This document shows, piece by piece, positions 32,029 through 40,457 of a stretch of DNA of 41,297 bases. The notes under the pieces were generated by a model that worked only from the letters and a program-made list of their open reading frames with translations, searched no databases and was not told where the DNA came from. The first letter of the stretch is position 1. The number at the start of each line of letters is the position of its first letter. Both the position numbers and the translations under genes were made by a program. This DNA is from GCA-003244245 sp049673305 (GTDB lineage Bacteria > Actinomycetota > Actinomycetes > Mycobacteriales > Pseudonocardiaceae): contig JBATXM010000002.1 of NCBI GenBank assembly GCA_049673305.1, positions 1 through 41,297 on the forward strand, given 5' to 3'.

Positions 32029-33234
32029 TCACCCGGGCCGGCGGGCTGCGAGGGTGAGCAGGACGGCGGCGAGGTCGCGGGCGGCGCCTGGGCGACCAAG
32101 CCGGGCCGCCTGGGCGGCCATCTCAGCCCGCAGCCCCGCGTCACCGATCAGCCCGTCGAGGGCTTGCTGGAGGTCCTGCGGGGTGGGGCGCTCGGCGAGC
32201 AGGGCATGGGCTGCCCCGGCCTGCTGGAGGTACCGGGCGTTGTGTTCCTGCTCGTTGCCGCCGGTCGGGATCAGCGGGATGAGCACCGAAGGCTTACCCA
32301 ACGCGGTCAACTCGGCCAGCGTGCCAGCACCGGAGCGGGACACCACCACATCGGCGAGCGCCAGCACATCGGGCAGCTCAGGGCCGACGAATTCGATCAC
32401 CCGGTAGCGGTCAGCCAGGCTGGCGGGGAGCCGCTCTGCGTGGCGCAGCAGCTCGGCCAGTGAGCTCGGGCCGCACTGGTGCACCACGTTCGCCCGCCGC
32501 AACACCCGCTCGAGCACCGCCTCAACGAGACGGTTGACCTGAACGCTGCCTTGCGCCCCGCCGGTGACGTAGACGGTGGGCAGCGAGGCGTCCCAACCGG
32601 CCCAGCCCAGCGCCGTGACGCCCCGGCCAGCGTCACCGGTGAGCAACTCAGCCCGGATCGGGTTGCCGGTGACCACCGCTCGCCCGCGCGCCGCCGCCGG
32701 CAGGAGCTCCACAGAGGTGGACGAGGACAGCGCGATCGCGCTCGCGCGGCGCAGCAACACCCTGTTCGCCAGACCCAACCTGGTGGTCTGCTCGTGCACC
32801 AGCAGCGGAATCCCGACCGCCCTGGCGGCCAGCCCGACCGGCACCGCCACATACCCTCCGGTGGACAGCACCACGTCGGGCCGAAACGCGCGCACCACCC
32901 GGCGGCCTTCGACGAGTCCTCGGGCCAGCCGCCCGACGTCGCGCAGGTTCGCTGTGGAGATCATCCGCAGCGGGTTCGCAGAGCGTCGCAGCTTGCCGGT
33001 GGACACCGCCTGGAAGGGCAGCGCTTCCTGCTCGGCGACGCGGGCCTCCAACCCACCGGCCGAGCCCACGTAAAGCACGTCGAGTCCCACACCCACGCCG
33101 TCCAGAAGCTCCCGGACGGCCCGGATCGTGGTGATCGCCGGGTAGGTGTGCCCCCCGGTGCCTCCACCGGTGGCGATCAGGCGCAGCGGGCGGTCCCGAG
33201 CGCCCAGACGGCGCAGGGTCTGCTCCAGCGTCAT
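32029..33234 (-). CDS. MurG-like glycosyltransferase
   Basis: 401 residues, GT-B fold, family 28. N-terminal glycine loop TGGGTGGHTYPAI (~22-34), FQAVSTGKLRR, VLSTGGYVAVPVGLAA, VHEQTTRLGLANRVL, VTGGAQGS, VVSRSGAGTLAELTALGKP and GGNEQEHNARYL are all MurG hallmarks. MurG adds GlcNAc to lipid I. The gene is not in a dcw cluster and deviates at several family positions (HTYPA for HVFPA), so it is probably a paralogue, perhaps for a modified wall precursor or a specialised metabolite. It is followed by no partner gene; the tandem XRE regulators are upstream on the same strand. Confidence 0.85.
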   Translation of the reverse strand: MTLEQTLRRLGARDRPLRLIATGGGTGGHTYPAITTIRAVRELLDGVGVGLDVLYVGSAGGLEARVAEQEALPFQAVSTGKLRRSANPLRMISTANLRDVGRLARGLVEGRRVVRAFRPDVVLSTGGYVAVPVGLAARAVGIPLLVHEQTTRLGLANRVLLRRASAIALSSSTSVELLPAAARGRAVVTGNPIRAELLTGDAGRGVTALGWAGWDASLPTVYVTGGAQGSVQVNRLVEAVLERVLRRANVVHQCGPSSLAELLRHAERLPASLADRYRVIEFVGPELPDVLALADVVVSRSGAGTLAELTALGKPSVLIPLIPTGGNEQEHNARYLQQAGAAHALLAERPTPQDLQQALDGLIGDAGLRAEMAAQAARLGRPGAARDLAAVLLTLAARRPG

Positions 33235-33404
33235 GGTGAACTCAGGGCTCCCTCAGTGCGGTGCGGCAGGATGAACGCGGCGACCTGCGCCGGGACGAGC
33301 TGTCTCGAACCAGATTGCTCACCGGCACCCTAATGCAGCCCCGCGTAAGATTAACTTTTCTGATGAGGCATTTTTGGGCACTTGAGGCGCACACCGGCCA
33401 GGGC

Positions 33405-34613
33405 TCACCCGATCGGGGCGACTCCTAGGCGCCAGGCCAGGCCGCGCAGCTCGCGACCACCAGCGTCGCGTCGGGCCTGACGCAGCAGGTCGGCAAGGGC
33501 TTCGCGGACGAACACGTCGTGGTAGATCAGCTGCGGGGCGAGCTGCTCGGCGTGCAGCAACACGCGCACGCCCTTTTCCCGGGTTGTTTTCGCGGCGATC
33601 AGAGCACGACCGAGATCGGCCCAGAACTGGGCCTGACGGGAATTGGGAAGCAGTTCAGGATGCACCGTCTTGGCGGCCTGGATGGCTTGGCCGGGCTCGC
33701 CGAGCTCGACGGCGAGGCTGGTGCGCCAGATGCCGACGTTGACCGGCCCGAACCACAGGTTCGCCCAGGTGCCAACCTCGGTGTCCATCCGGGTCGCCAG
33801 CGCCGACGCCTCGTCGAGGTGGGTGGCTGCGGTGTCGTGGTCGGCTTGCGTGGCGACGGCCAGCGCGGCGGAGAGGTGCAGCATCCCGCAGGCCTGCAGC
33901 GCGTCGCTGGAGTCCAGCTGGCTGGTCAGCGTCTGCGCCGCAGCCACGGAGCGGCGGTACTGCGCGGCCCGATCGAGCAGGCCGGTGGCGGCGCCGCGCA
34001 ACCAGGCCGCGTAGCCCAACCAGAGGGGATCGTCCAGGGCCTGGGCGCACTGCGCCACGGCGCGGGCGGCCAGCGTCGGCAGCCCGCGCACGCCCAGGCG
34101 TCTGGTCACCGTCGCCGCCGAGCTGTACGCGCTGATCAAGCCCAGCAGAATCTCTCGCCGGTGATCGGGCATCCGCACGTACGCGCCGTGCAGCTGCCCC
34201 AGCAGCACCGGGGTCAGCTCGCCCTGTGCTGCGTAATCCGCGCTGTAGTGCAGCAGCTTGTCCAGGAGTTCCAGGTCAGTGGCGATCTGCGGCCAGGCCG
34301 GCACGGTCAGGTCTGGGTCGGTGCCCAAGTCGTAGCGCTCCAGCGCGATCTGGATACCGATCAGACCAGCGTGCGCCTCGGAACTGACCACATCCTGGGG
34401 AGCCCAGGGTTGCCCGGTCAACTCGATAGGGTGGACCCGCAGCGCGCGGGCCATCGCTTCGAGCGTGTGGCGGTTGGTCACGGCCTTGTCGCCGCGCTCC
34501 ACCTGACCCCAGGACGAAACGGACAGCCCAGCAACACCGGCTGCCTCCCGCAGGCTCAGCCGATGCCAGCTACGTATCTCCCGCAGCCGCCCGCCCAACG
34601 TCGTCTCTCCCAC
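33405..34613 (-). CDS. XRE-family regulator, tandem copy A
   Basis: About 402 residues. GTG 34613 is preferred: GAGGAGGG lies 4-5 nt upstream and the helix-turn-helix begins right after it (RLREIRSWHRLSLREAAGVA, GLSVSSWGQVERGDKAV). An earlier in-frame GTG at 34673 overlaps the upstream gene's stop. The C-terminal region is all helical with TPR-like pairs and ends RRDAGGRELRGLAWRLGVAP. It is clearly paralogous to the gene immediately upstream (34670-35881) along its whole length, so a tandem duplication. The ligand and targets are unknown; murG-like is the next gene downstream. Confidence 0.8.
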   Translation of the reverse strand: MGETTLGGRLREIRSWHRLSLREAAGVAGLSVSSWGQVERGDKAVTNRHTLEAMARALRVHPIELTGQPWAPQDVVSSEAHAGLIGIQIALERYDLGTDPDLTVPAWPQIATDLELLDKLLHYSADYAAQGELTPVLLGQLHGAYVRMPDHRREILLGLISAYSSAATVTRRLGVRGLPTLAARAVAQCAQALDDPLWLGYAAWLRGAATGLLDRAAQYRRSVAAAQTLTSQLDSSDALQACGMLHLSAALAVATQADHDTAATHLDEASALATRMDTEVGTWANLWFGPVNVGIWRTSLAVELGEPGQAIQAAKTVHPELLPNSRQAQFWADLGRALIAAKTTREKGVRVLLHAEQLAPQLIYHDVFVREALADLLRQARRDAGGRELRGLAWRLGVAPIG

Positions 34614-34669
34614 ACCGCCCTCCTCTAGCTGATACTGCCCCGCTGGGGTGGTGCACACCAGGGCCAAGT

Positions 34670-35881
34670 TCACCCGCGCGGGGCGACTCCCATCCGCCAG
34701 GCCAGACCGCGCAGCTCACGGCCACCGGCGTCGCGCCGGGCCTGACACAGCAGACCAGCGACCGTCTCACGGACGATCGGGTCGTGGCGGACCAGTTGGG
34801 GGGCGAGGTGCTCGGCGTGTACTAGCACGTGCACGCCCTCCTGACGGGTATTCTTCCCGGCGCAGAGAGCGCGGCCGACCTCAGACCAGAAGAATGCCTG
34901 GGTTCGCTTGGGCAGCAATTCCGGGTGCACCGTCTTGGCGATCTCCAAGGCTTGGCCGTGCTCGCCGAGCTCCAGGGCAATGAAGGTGCGCCATTCGCCG
35001 ACGGTGGTCGGCCCGAAGAACAGCTCCGCCCAGGTGCCGACCTCGGTGTCCATCCGGGCCGCCAGCGCGGAGGCCTCGTCGAGGTGGGTGGCCGAGGTGT
35101 CGTGGTCACCGCGCGCCCCGGCCGCCGTCGCCGCCATGAGGTGCAGCGTCCCGCAAGCCTGCACCGCCTCGCCGGAGTTCAACTGACTGGTCAATGTCTC
35201 CGCCGCAACCACCGAGCGCCGGTACTGCCCGGCCCGGTCGAGCTCACCCGTGGCGTAACCCCGCACGACCGCAGCGACCCCCAGCCACGCTGGGTCCTCC
35301 AGCGCCTCGGCGCACTGCTGCACCGCCTGGGCCGCCAGCCTGGGCAGTCCGTGGCCGCCAAGGTCCTTGGCGGTCCGCATGGCCACCCGATGGGCGGCGA
35401 TCAGCCCGAGCAAAACCTCGCGGCGCCGCTGCGGCAACCGCACGTAGGCACCCTGCAGCTCCCCGATCAACGCCGACGCCAGCTCACCCGCAGCCGCGTA
35501 GTCCACCACATCCCAGTGCAGCCTCATTCCCTGATCGATATCGGCCTGGATCTGTGACCAGTCCCGCACCGGGAACTCTGGATCAACGCCCAGCTCGTAG
35601 CGCTCCAGCGCGATCTCGATGCCCTTGAGCCCAGTGTGTGCCTCGGCGCTCACGGCGTCCTGCCGGGTCCAGGACTGCCCGGTCAGCTCACTCGGGTGCA
35701 CCCGCAGTGCGCTGGCCATCGCCTCCAGGGTGTTGCGGTTGGTCACGGCCCGCTCACCGCGCTCCACCTGACCCCAGAACGAGAACGACCGCCCGGCCAG
35801 ACCGGCTGCCTCCCGCAATGTCAGCTGACGCCAGCTCCGCACCTCACGCAGCCGCTTCCCGAATGCCTTCGCGTCGTCCAC
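34670..35881 (-). CDS. XRE-family regulator, tandem copy B
   Basis: 403 residues. Helix-turn-helix at ~8-60 (RLREVRSWRQLTLREAAGLA, then FWGQVERGERAVTNRNTLEA), then the same helical sensor region as copy A, ending RRDAGGRELRGLAWRMGVAP. The 5' end is preceded by the 36.1-kb remnant region. Copies A and B differ throughout, most strongly in the middle (ligand-facing) helices, and match best at both ends. Different signals, or homo- and heterodimers, are plausible. Confidence 0.8.
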   Translation of the reverse strand: MDDAKAFGKRLREVRSWRQLTLREAAGLAGRSFSFWGQVERGERAVTNRNTLEAMASALRVHPSELTGQSWTRQDAVSAEAHTGLKGIEIALERYELGVDPEFPVRDWSQIQADIDQGMRLHWDVVDYAAAGELASALIGELQGAYVRLPQRRREVLLGLIAAHRVAMRTAKDLGGHGLPRLAAQAVQQCAEALEDPAWLGVAAVVRGYATGELDRAGQYRRSVVAAETLTSQLNSGEAVQACGTLHLMAATAAGARGDHDTSATHLDEASALAARMDTEVGTWAELFFGPTTVGEWRTFIALELGEHGQALEIAKTVHPELLPKRTQAFFWSEVGRALCAGKNTRQEGVHVLVHAEHLAPQLVRHDPIVRETVAGLLCQARRDAGGRELRGLAWRMGVAPRG

Positions 35882-36060
35882 ATTGCCCTTCCTCGCGGGT
35901 GCTCGCCTACAGATCTGCTTATTCTCTGCTCATTCATGGCACTTTCCACGCTACTGACCGTTCGCGTTGCGCCGGGCCAGTGCCGCTGTCCCCACCGGAT
36001 TTCCCCCCGGGCTCCGGACCTGGTCCCCCCGACATGCGGAGGATGCTGCGGCCTCACCCG

Positions 36061-36110
36061 ATAGTTTTTGTGCACCAGCGGTGCACACCGGCCAGGTTCA
36101 CCCGACCCAG
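36061..36110 (-). pseudogene. Probable tail of a third XRE copy
   Basis: CACACCGGCCAGG-TCACCCGA and the preceding TTTTTG-GCAC match 33370-33411, the 3' flank and stop of XRE copy A; the end of copy B (34648-34675) is similar too. Only the stop-proximal codons and flank remain. This suggests an array once of three genes. Confidence 0.45.
36070..36086. promoter_or_regulatory. Palindrome GTGCACC-N3-GGTGCAC
   Basis: Perfect 7-bp arms with a 3-nt spacer, about 190 bp upstream of XRE copy B. The corresponding site beyond copy A is degenerate. It could be an operator or a former terminator stem. Confidence 0.4.
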
Positions 36111-36393
36111 AGGCGTCCCAACCAACAAGCTCTGAGTGGCCGATGTGCAGATCGAACAGCAGGTACAGGTCCGGATCGCCCAGCAAATGCTGCTCACCAG
36201 GGTCACTGACCCGCCCTGCCGCAGCTGCTGCGGTGTGATCGCCGGGACGACGGCGAGAGCGGAACACCTTCCTCAACGCGATCAACGAAGGGCAGTTCGA
36301 CCTCTGACCACGCCAGCGGGAGAACCCGCGCACTGACGTTGACGACGGCCGGGTAGGCATCCGGCCCCCTCGTTCAGTGATCTACGGGACAAA

Positions 36394-36738
36394 CTAGCGG
36401 CCTCGCAGAACGGCTACGATCTGGTCGACGACCCGATCCCGCTGTGCGTCGGTCAGGCGGCCGAAGTGCTCGCCAAGCATGTCTACGGGCATCCATACGA
36501 CCCGGTCGGCGAGCACGACGCCGTAGTCGGTCTCGGTTGCATAGGCGGTAGCGCGGTAGCGGGTGCCGGTCTCGATCTCGGCGACCAGCACGGTAGGCGC
36601 GCCCGCAGCGTTGTAGACGTCCGCCGACACCACTGTGGACAGCTCTCGTTCCCCGGTGAGCGAGGAGGGGTTGGAGATGAGGACGTCGCCCTGGCTCGGC
36701 GTGGCTTGGCCGCCGGCCGTCACCGTCCGGTCTTCCAC
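36394..36738 (-). CDS. MazF/CcdB-like putative toxin
   Basis: 114 residues: GDVLISNPSSLTGERELSTV, VSADVYNAAGAPTVLVAEIE, YGVVLADRVVWMPVDMLGEH, then a C-terminal helix. The strand order and the ADRVxWxPxxxLG motif suggest a PemK/MazF-type barrel, though divergent. It overlaps the upstream RHH-like gene by 19 bp, which supports a TA pair. GTG start. Confidence 0.55.
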   Translation of the reverse strand: MEDRTVTAGGQATPSQGDVLISNPSSLTGERELSTVVSADVYNAAGAPTVLVAEIETGTRYRATAYATETDYGVVLADRVVWMPVDMLGEHFGRLTDAQRDRVVDQIVAVLRGR

Positions 36739-36959
36739 GCGGACAGCGCGCGGCTGCGCGACCGTGCCCGCGACCGCAACCGGTCACCATCGTCGGCCTC
36801 GGCAAGCATCACCACGTGCTCGGCCAGCTCGCGGCGGGTCAGCTCCGCCCGCAGTGCCGCATCGACCAGCCCTGACAAGGTGGTTCCGGCACTGCGTGCG
36901 TGTTCCAGCGCCCGGGCGTGAGTCGCGTCTGGCAGTGAGATACCAACCTTGACGGTCAT
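36720..36959 (-). CDS. Putative antitoxin, ribbon-helix-helix type
   Basis: 79 residues from ATG 36959. It begins MTVKVGISLPDATHARALEH and continues with ARSAGTTLSGLVDAALRAEL, an RHH-like beta strand and two helices, then a basic tail. It precedes and overlaps the toxin-like gene. It is not related in detail to the antitoxin at 23091. Confidence 0.6.
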   Translation of the reverse strand: MTVKVGISLPDATHARALEHARSAGTTLSGLVDAALRAELTRRELAEHVVMLAEADDGDRLRSRARSRSRALSAWKTGR

Positions 36960-37087
36960 GCTTGCAGTCTGACCTACGGTCAGACCCACGTCCAGACGGA
37001 GAGCGGGACAAGCTGCCGAAAACTCTGTGGGCAGGGTTCACGCTGCTGCCCGGCGACCGCTCTTAACTAAGACAGGGGAGGACAGCC

Positions 37088-37267
37088 GTGGCGGATGGGG
37101 GGCCGAGCGTGAAAAGCATGGCGTGGCTGGTCACGATGATCTGCGCGCAGCGGCTGTTATCGCTGCTCGCCCTGTGGCTGCGGCTGCGCTGGCAAGCACA
37201 CCAACAGCAAGAGCGCCACCATTACCTGGTCGCGATCGCTCGCGCCCTGCCGGACGACCATGGATGA
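37088..37267 (+). CDS. Small membrane protein ahead of the ECF sigma gene
   Basis: 59 residues. GTG 37088 follows the strong site GGGGAGGA. A single hydrophobic stretch (WLVTMICAQRLLSLLALWLR) is followed by a basic/His-Gln-rich segment (RWQAHQQQERHHYLVAIARA). Its stop overlaps the sigma-factor start by 8 bp, so translation is coupled. It might tether or sense for the sigma factor, as small anti-sigma-like partners do, but no known anti-sigma motif is visible. Confidence 0.6.
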   Translation: MADGGPSVKSMAWLVTMICAQRLLSLLALWLRLRWQAHQQQERHHYLVAIARALPDDHG

Positions 37268-37814
37268 GTGTGACCTGCCGGCTGGTAGTACTGCCGTGCC
37301 CGACCCAGCGCCCGACCATCCACAGAGTCGGGAGGGCATCCGTCCTCAGCCGCCGGCCGAACCAGCCGATGTGGCCTTCAGCGCTTTCTACCGCCGGTTC
37401 GTCCCCGTCTTGGTCGGGTTCCTCATGTGGCAGGGCGCGCGGCTGCCAGACACCACCGAACTCGCCCAAACGACTATGGCCAAGGCCTACAAGTACTGGT
37501 CGACGATCCGCGAGCCTGAGGCTTGGACGCGGCGGGTCGCGTCCCGGGAGTTGGTTCGGAAAATCGCCAGTGTTGAAGACCCAGTCGAGGAGATTCCCGA
37601 GCCCAGCCCCCTGCTGCCACCACTGACCAACGTTTTCGCGTGGGAACAACAACATGAGGTCCTCCGTCTGCTGGGACTTCTTCCACCGTGGCAACGACAG
37701 GTCCTGGCGTGGAGCTTGCAGAAGTTCACCCCGGCAGAAATCGCGGCGGAGCTGAAGATCACTGGCGAGGCGGTCCGGGCCAGCCTGAAGAAGGCTCTCC
37801 GGACGCTCGCTTAG
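37260..37814 (+). CDS. ECF-type RNA polymerase sigma factor
   Basis: 184 residues from ATG 37260. Region 2 is FSAFYRRFVPVLVGFLMWQG, TELAQTTMAKAYKYWSTI and EPEAWTRRVASREL; region 4 is LRLLGLLPPWQRQVLAWSLQ, then FTPAEIAAELKITGEAVRAS. The spacer between them is short and Pro-rich. It is the middle gene of a three-gene operon between a small membrane protein and a WD40 protein (26 bp downstream). A sigma factor controlling a conflict-type WD40 gene is a recurring actinobacterial arrangement. Confidence 0.85.
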   Translation: MDECDLPAGSTAVPDPAPDHPQSREGIRPQPPAEPADVAFSAFYRRFVPVLVGFLMWQGARLPDTTELAQTTMAKAYKYWSTIREPEAWTRRVASRELVRKIASVEDPVEEIPEPSPLLPPLTNVFAWEQQHEVLRLLGLLPPWQRQVLAWSLQKFTPAEIAAELKITGEAVRASLKKALRTLA

Positions 37815-37840
37815 CACCTCGGCACGACAGAGGATGACCG

Positions 37841-38728
37841 ATGAGCGACTTTCCTTCCCTGCCGGAGGAGGCCCTGGACCGTTGGCTGGCCGACCAGTAC
37901 CGCGCCTTGGTCAATGACCTCACCGCTGCTCTTGACCTTGAGGCCGGCCTGCGCGAAGTAATGATTCCCGCGCGGCACGCTGACCTCGTTGCTGATCTGC
38001 GGGATGTCCTGGGTCTCGAAGCCGGGTTGAGCGCCATCGTGCCCGCCACCCCAGACCCTGCAGTCGAGCAGGCCGCCACCGAGTGGAATGACCAGGGTCG
38101 CGCACCGAACCGGTTGTGGGAACGTGGGCAACTCGCCGCCGCCGTAGCCGATACCAGTGCCCATCTCCAAACTCGTGCCCTGGTCACCGACCATGTGGAC
38201 CTCAACCCGACGGCCCGCGATTTCCTGCGCGCCAGCATCCGCCGGGACCGCTTCCGGCGCGGGCGCGCCACCGCCGTGCTGTCGGTGCTTCTGGTCTTCG
38301 CTGTCGTTGCAGCTGGATTCGCCTTCACCCAGCAGCACGCCGCAGAGAAACAACGCGATGTCGCTCTGTCCCGGCAGGCCGCGGGACAGGCAACGGAACT
38401 ACGCGCCACAAACCCGGCCCTGGCCGCCCAACTTGGCTTGGCCGCTTACCGGCTTGTCCCCACCACGGAAGCCCGCAGCAGTCTGCTCAGCACCGTCGCC
38501 AACCTCGGCGCCACCCGTCTGACCGGCCACACGAGCACCGTCACCTCGGTGGTCTTCAGTCCCGACGGGGGCACACTGGCCACCGCCAGCGACGACACCA
38601 CCGCCCGGTTGTGGGAAACCAACATCGATCGTGTCGCCACTCGGATCTGCAACATCACGCCGCCTATCACCAAGAGCGAGTGGAACCAATACCTACCGGA
38701 CCTGCCGTACAGGCCCCCGTGCCCGTGA
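37841..38728 (+). CDS. WD40 protein with lost NTPase core, possibly decayed
   Basis: 295 residues. The first ~65 residues are helical and contain an internal repeat (LDLEAGLREVM / LGLEAGLSAIV). Residues ~80-200 correspond to the region after the NTPase in nSTAND-WD40 proteins: ATEWNDQGRAPNRLWERGQL, HVDLNPTARDFLRASIRRDR, one membrane helix, then QQHAAEKQRDVALSRQAAGQ and ATNPALAAQLGLAAYRL. Only one WD40 blade follows (GHTSTVTSVVFSPDGGTLAT), then the family's usual C-terminus (CNITPPITKSEWNQYLPDLP). Full-length relatives exceed 1000 residues, with a P-loop domain and 7-14 blades. Here both the NTPase and most blades are gone in frame. Either a minimal derivative or a decayed gene. It overlaps the convergent LMW-PTP gene by 62 bp. 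Confidence 0.7.
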   Translation: MSDFPSLPEEALDRWLADQYRALVNDLTAALDLEAGLREVMIPARHADLVADLRDVLGLEAGLSAIVPATPDPAVEQAATEWNDQGRAPNRLWERGQLAAAVADTSAHLQTRALVTDHVDLNPTARDFLRASIRRDRFRRGRATAVLSVLLVFAVVAAGFAFTQQHAAEKQRDVALSRQAAGQATELRATNPALAAQLGLAAYRLVPTTEARSSLLSTVANLGATRLTGHTSTVTSVVFSPDGGTLATASDDTTARLWETNIDRVATRICNITPPITKSEWNQYLPDLPYRPPCP

Positions 38729-39167
38729 GGTTGCGCAACGCGCCGGCCTCGACGACGGTCACGCAGGCGGTGAACGCCTCACTCGGCTGCTTCCACGGGT
38801 CGGAGACGTCCCGGTCGCCGAGGTAGAGCAGCAGCTTCGGCGCGCTTATCTCGTCGGCGAGCTCGCGCAGGGCGGCCAGGACGGCGGCGTCCATGGCGAG
38901 CACCACGTCGGCCCAGGCCAGGAGCTCCGGGCTGATCTGGACCCTGCGGTGGTGGCTGAGGTCATAGCCGCACCGAGCGGCGACGTCGACCATGACGGGG
39001 TGCGCGGGCTTGCCGACGTGCCAGTCGCGCAGGCCGGCGCAACGGATCTCCACCGCACTGCCGCCGTGCTTGGCCAGCACTGCGGCGGCGAGCGGGGCCC
39101 GGCAGTGGTTGCCCTTGCAGACCGTCAGCATCCGCCGGGGCCTTACGCCTTCGGGGGTCTCGGGCAC
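38667..39167 (-). CDS. Low-molecular-weight protein-tyrosine-phosphatase-like protein
   Basis: About 166 residues from GTG 39167 (AAAGG upstream); ATG 39131 is possible. The catalytic P-loop is C-KGNHC-R at the N-terminus (MLTVCKGNHCRAPLAAAVL), and the general acid Asp is in VSDPWKQPSEAF. The family removes phosphate from tyrosine or, in arsenate-reductase relatives, reduces arsenate; this P-loop fits phosphatase. The last ~20 residues (TGTGACTAGPVGIG) run into the WD40 gene on the other strand and may be an artefact of a nearby deletion. Confidence 0.8.
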   Translation of the reverse strand: MPETPEGVRPRRMLTVCKGNHCRAPLAAAVLAKHGGSAVEIRCAGLRDWHVGKPAHPVMVDVAARCGYDLSHHRRVQISPELLAWADVVLAMDAAVLAALRELADEISAPKLLLYLGDRDVSDPWKQPSEAFTACVTVVEAGALRNLTGTGACTAGPVGIGSTRSW

Positions 39168-39179
39168 GGGCTCACACCT

Positions 39180-39400
39180 TTCTGCCGGGCACGTCGTCTG
39201 GATTGGTCTCGGGGCGGCGGCCCTGTGGTCGGCGCTGGGCGCATTCCCAGCGATGAGACCGCGCGGGCTGGCTGCGGTGACCGGGACCTTGCTGGCCGTC
39301 GTGGTTGTGCACACTGTGTGGGATGCACCCATGCCTGGTTCGGTTACTGTTTATCGGGTTGTTCAGTGTCGCTACGCTCCTTGGCCTGTTCCACCGCGTC
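39180..39400 (+). pseudogene. Possible remnant of a PrsW-like membrane protein
   Basis: A frame open into nei reads GLGAAALWSALGAFPAMRPR, GLAAVTGTLLAVVVVHTVWD and APMPGSVTVYRVV, hydrophobic with an H-x-x-WD end reminiscent of PrsW-type proteases. No start or upstream part exists. Weak evidence. Confidence 0.25.
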
Positions 39401-39414
39401 GTAGTGAGGTAGCT

Positions 39415-40218
39415 GTGCCCGAAGGTGACACCGTGTACCTGGCGGCGAAGCGCATGGCGGCGGCGCTGTGTGGAAAGCGCCTCACTCAGGGGGAACTGCG
39501 CCATCCGCGGCTTGCTGAGCATGACCTCTCCGGGCTCACGGTGCTGGGGGTGCACAGTGTCGGTAAGCACCTGTTCACCCGCTTCGATGACGGGCACAGC
39601 CTGCACACGCATTTCCGGATGGATGGTTCCTGGCAGCTGTACCGACCCGGCCAGCGTTGGCGACGACCACACCACCAAGCCCGCGCCATCCTGAGCACGC
39701 TGGAGCGGATAGCCGTGGGTTTCTGTCTGCACGACATGGCGCTGGTGCGCATCAAGGATGAGCAACGCCTGGTGGGACACCTGGGGCCCGACCTGCTCAG
39801 CCCGCACTGGACCGATGACACCACCGCCACCGCAGTGCAACGACTCCGTGCCCAGCCCGATCTCGAGCTAGGCCTCGCCCTACTCGAGCAACGAATCATG
39901 GCGGGTATTGGAAATGTATATAAGACGGAGATGTGTTTTCTGCTGGGCATCTCTCCGTGGGCTCCGGTCCGAGACGTCGATCCCAATGTGGTGGTGGCGC
40001 TGGGTCGGCGGCTGCTGCTGGCTAATGCGGAGCGGCCGGAGCGGTCCACCACCGGAGATTTGGCTCGGGGGCGACGGCACTGGGTGTATGAGCGTGGTGG
40101 TCAGCCGTGCCGCCGCTGCGGGCAACAAGTGATCCGGGCGGTGCAACGAGATGAGATATACGCCAGACACACCTATTACTGCCCCTCCTGCCAGCTAGGC
40201 CCCCATCCAATGCGGTAG
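39415..40218 (+). CDS. nei: Formamidopyrimidine-DNA glycosylase/endonuclease VIII-like protein
   Basis: 267 residues from GTG 39415 (GAGGTA upstream). After Met removal the N-terminus is Pro-Glu (PEGDTVYLAAKRM), the catalytic nucleophile and acid of the Fpg/Nei family. Further marks are GVHSVGKHLFTRFDDG (conserved Lys), a helix-two-turn-helix near IMAGIGNVYKTEMCFLLG and a zinc finger at the end (CRRCG ... YYCPSC). PEGDTV is the Nei branch as in mycobacterial Nei; it excises oxidised pyrimidines. Intact. Confidence 0.9.
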   Translation: MPEGDTVYLAAKRMAAALCGKRLTQGELRHPRLAEHDLSGLTVLGVHSVGKHLFTRFDDGHSLHTHFRMDGSWQLYRPGQRWRRPHHQARAILSTLERIAVGFCLHDMALVRIKDEQRLVGHLGPDLLSPHWTDDTTATAVQRLRAQPDLELGLALLEQRIMAGIGNVYKTEMCFLLGISPWAPVRDVDPNVVVALGRRLLLANAERPERSTTGDLARGRRHWVYERGGQPCRRCGQQVIRAVQRDEIYARHTYYCPSCQLGPHPMR

Positions 40219-40457
40219 CTCAGGTCTCCGCGCAGACGCTGCGACTGTGGACCGGAGACTTCCGCGACCACCTCCATGGGTCCTGTTGCGTTGACGGAAA
40301 TTGAGTGAGATGAGCCACTGTCGCGTCCTCATCAGATGACGATGGCGAGTTCGGTGAAGACCGCCGGGAGCTGATGCTTCGGATCGATATACGAGCCGAG
40401 TTCATAGCGGCCGTGACTTAAGGTTCTGGATAAAGGGGCCGGCGTGAATCGCTCCAA
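40219..40457. other. Intergenic, no gene seen
   Basis: 239 bp between convergent genes. No hairpin of note and no family-like frame was identified. Confidence 0.4.

Larger units (their letters stand above)
35882..36393. other. ~510-bp region without an intact gene
   Basis: Long open frames here are GC-rich shadows without family signatures. It holds a palindrome at 36070-36086 and a stretch (36061-36106) resembling the sequence just past the end of XRE copy A. It probably contains the XRE copy B promoter at its left side. Confidence 0.4.

Noticed and set aside
33519..34628. 369-codon open frame on the plus strand over XRE copy A
   Set aside because: Shadow of the XRE gene; composition rich in Arg, Gly and Gln without motifs. 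The same applies to 10867-11967 over the first XRE gene.
35821..36360. 179-codon minus-strand frame upstream of XRE copy B
   Set aside because: Runs through the XRE start and a palindrome, low-complexity residues, no ribosome site; treated as non-coding.
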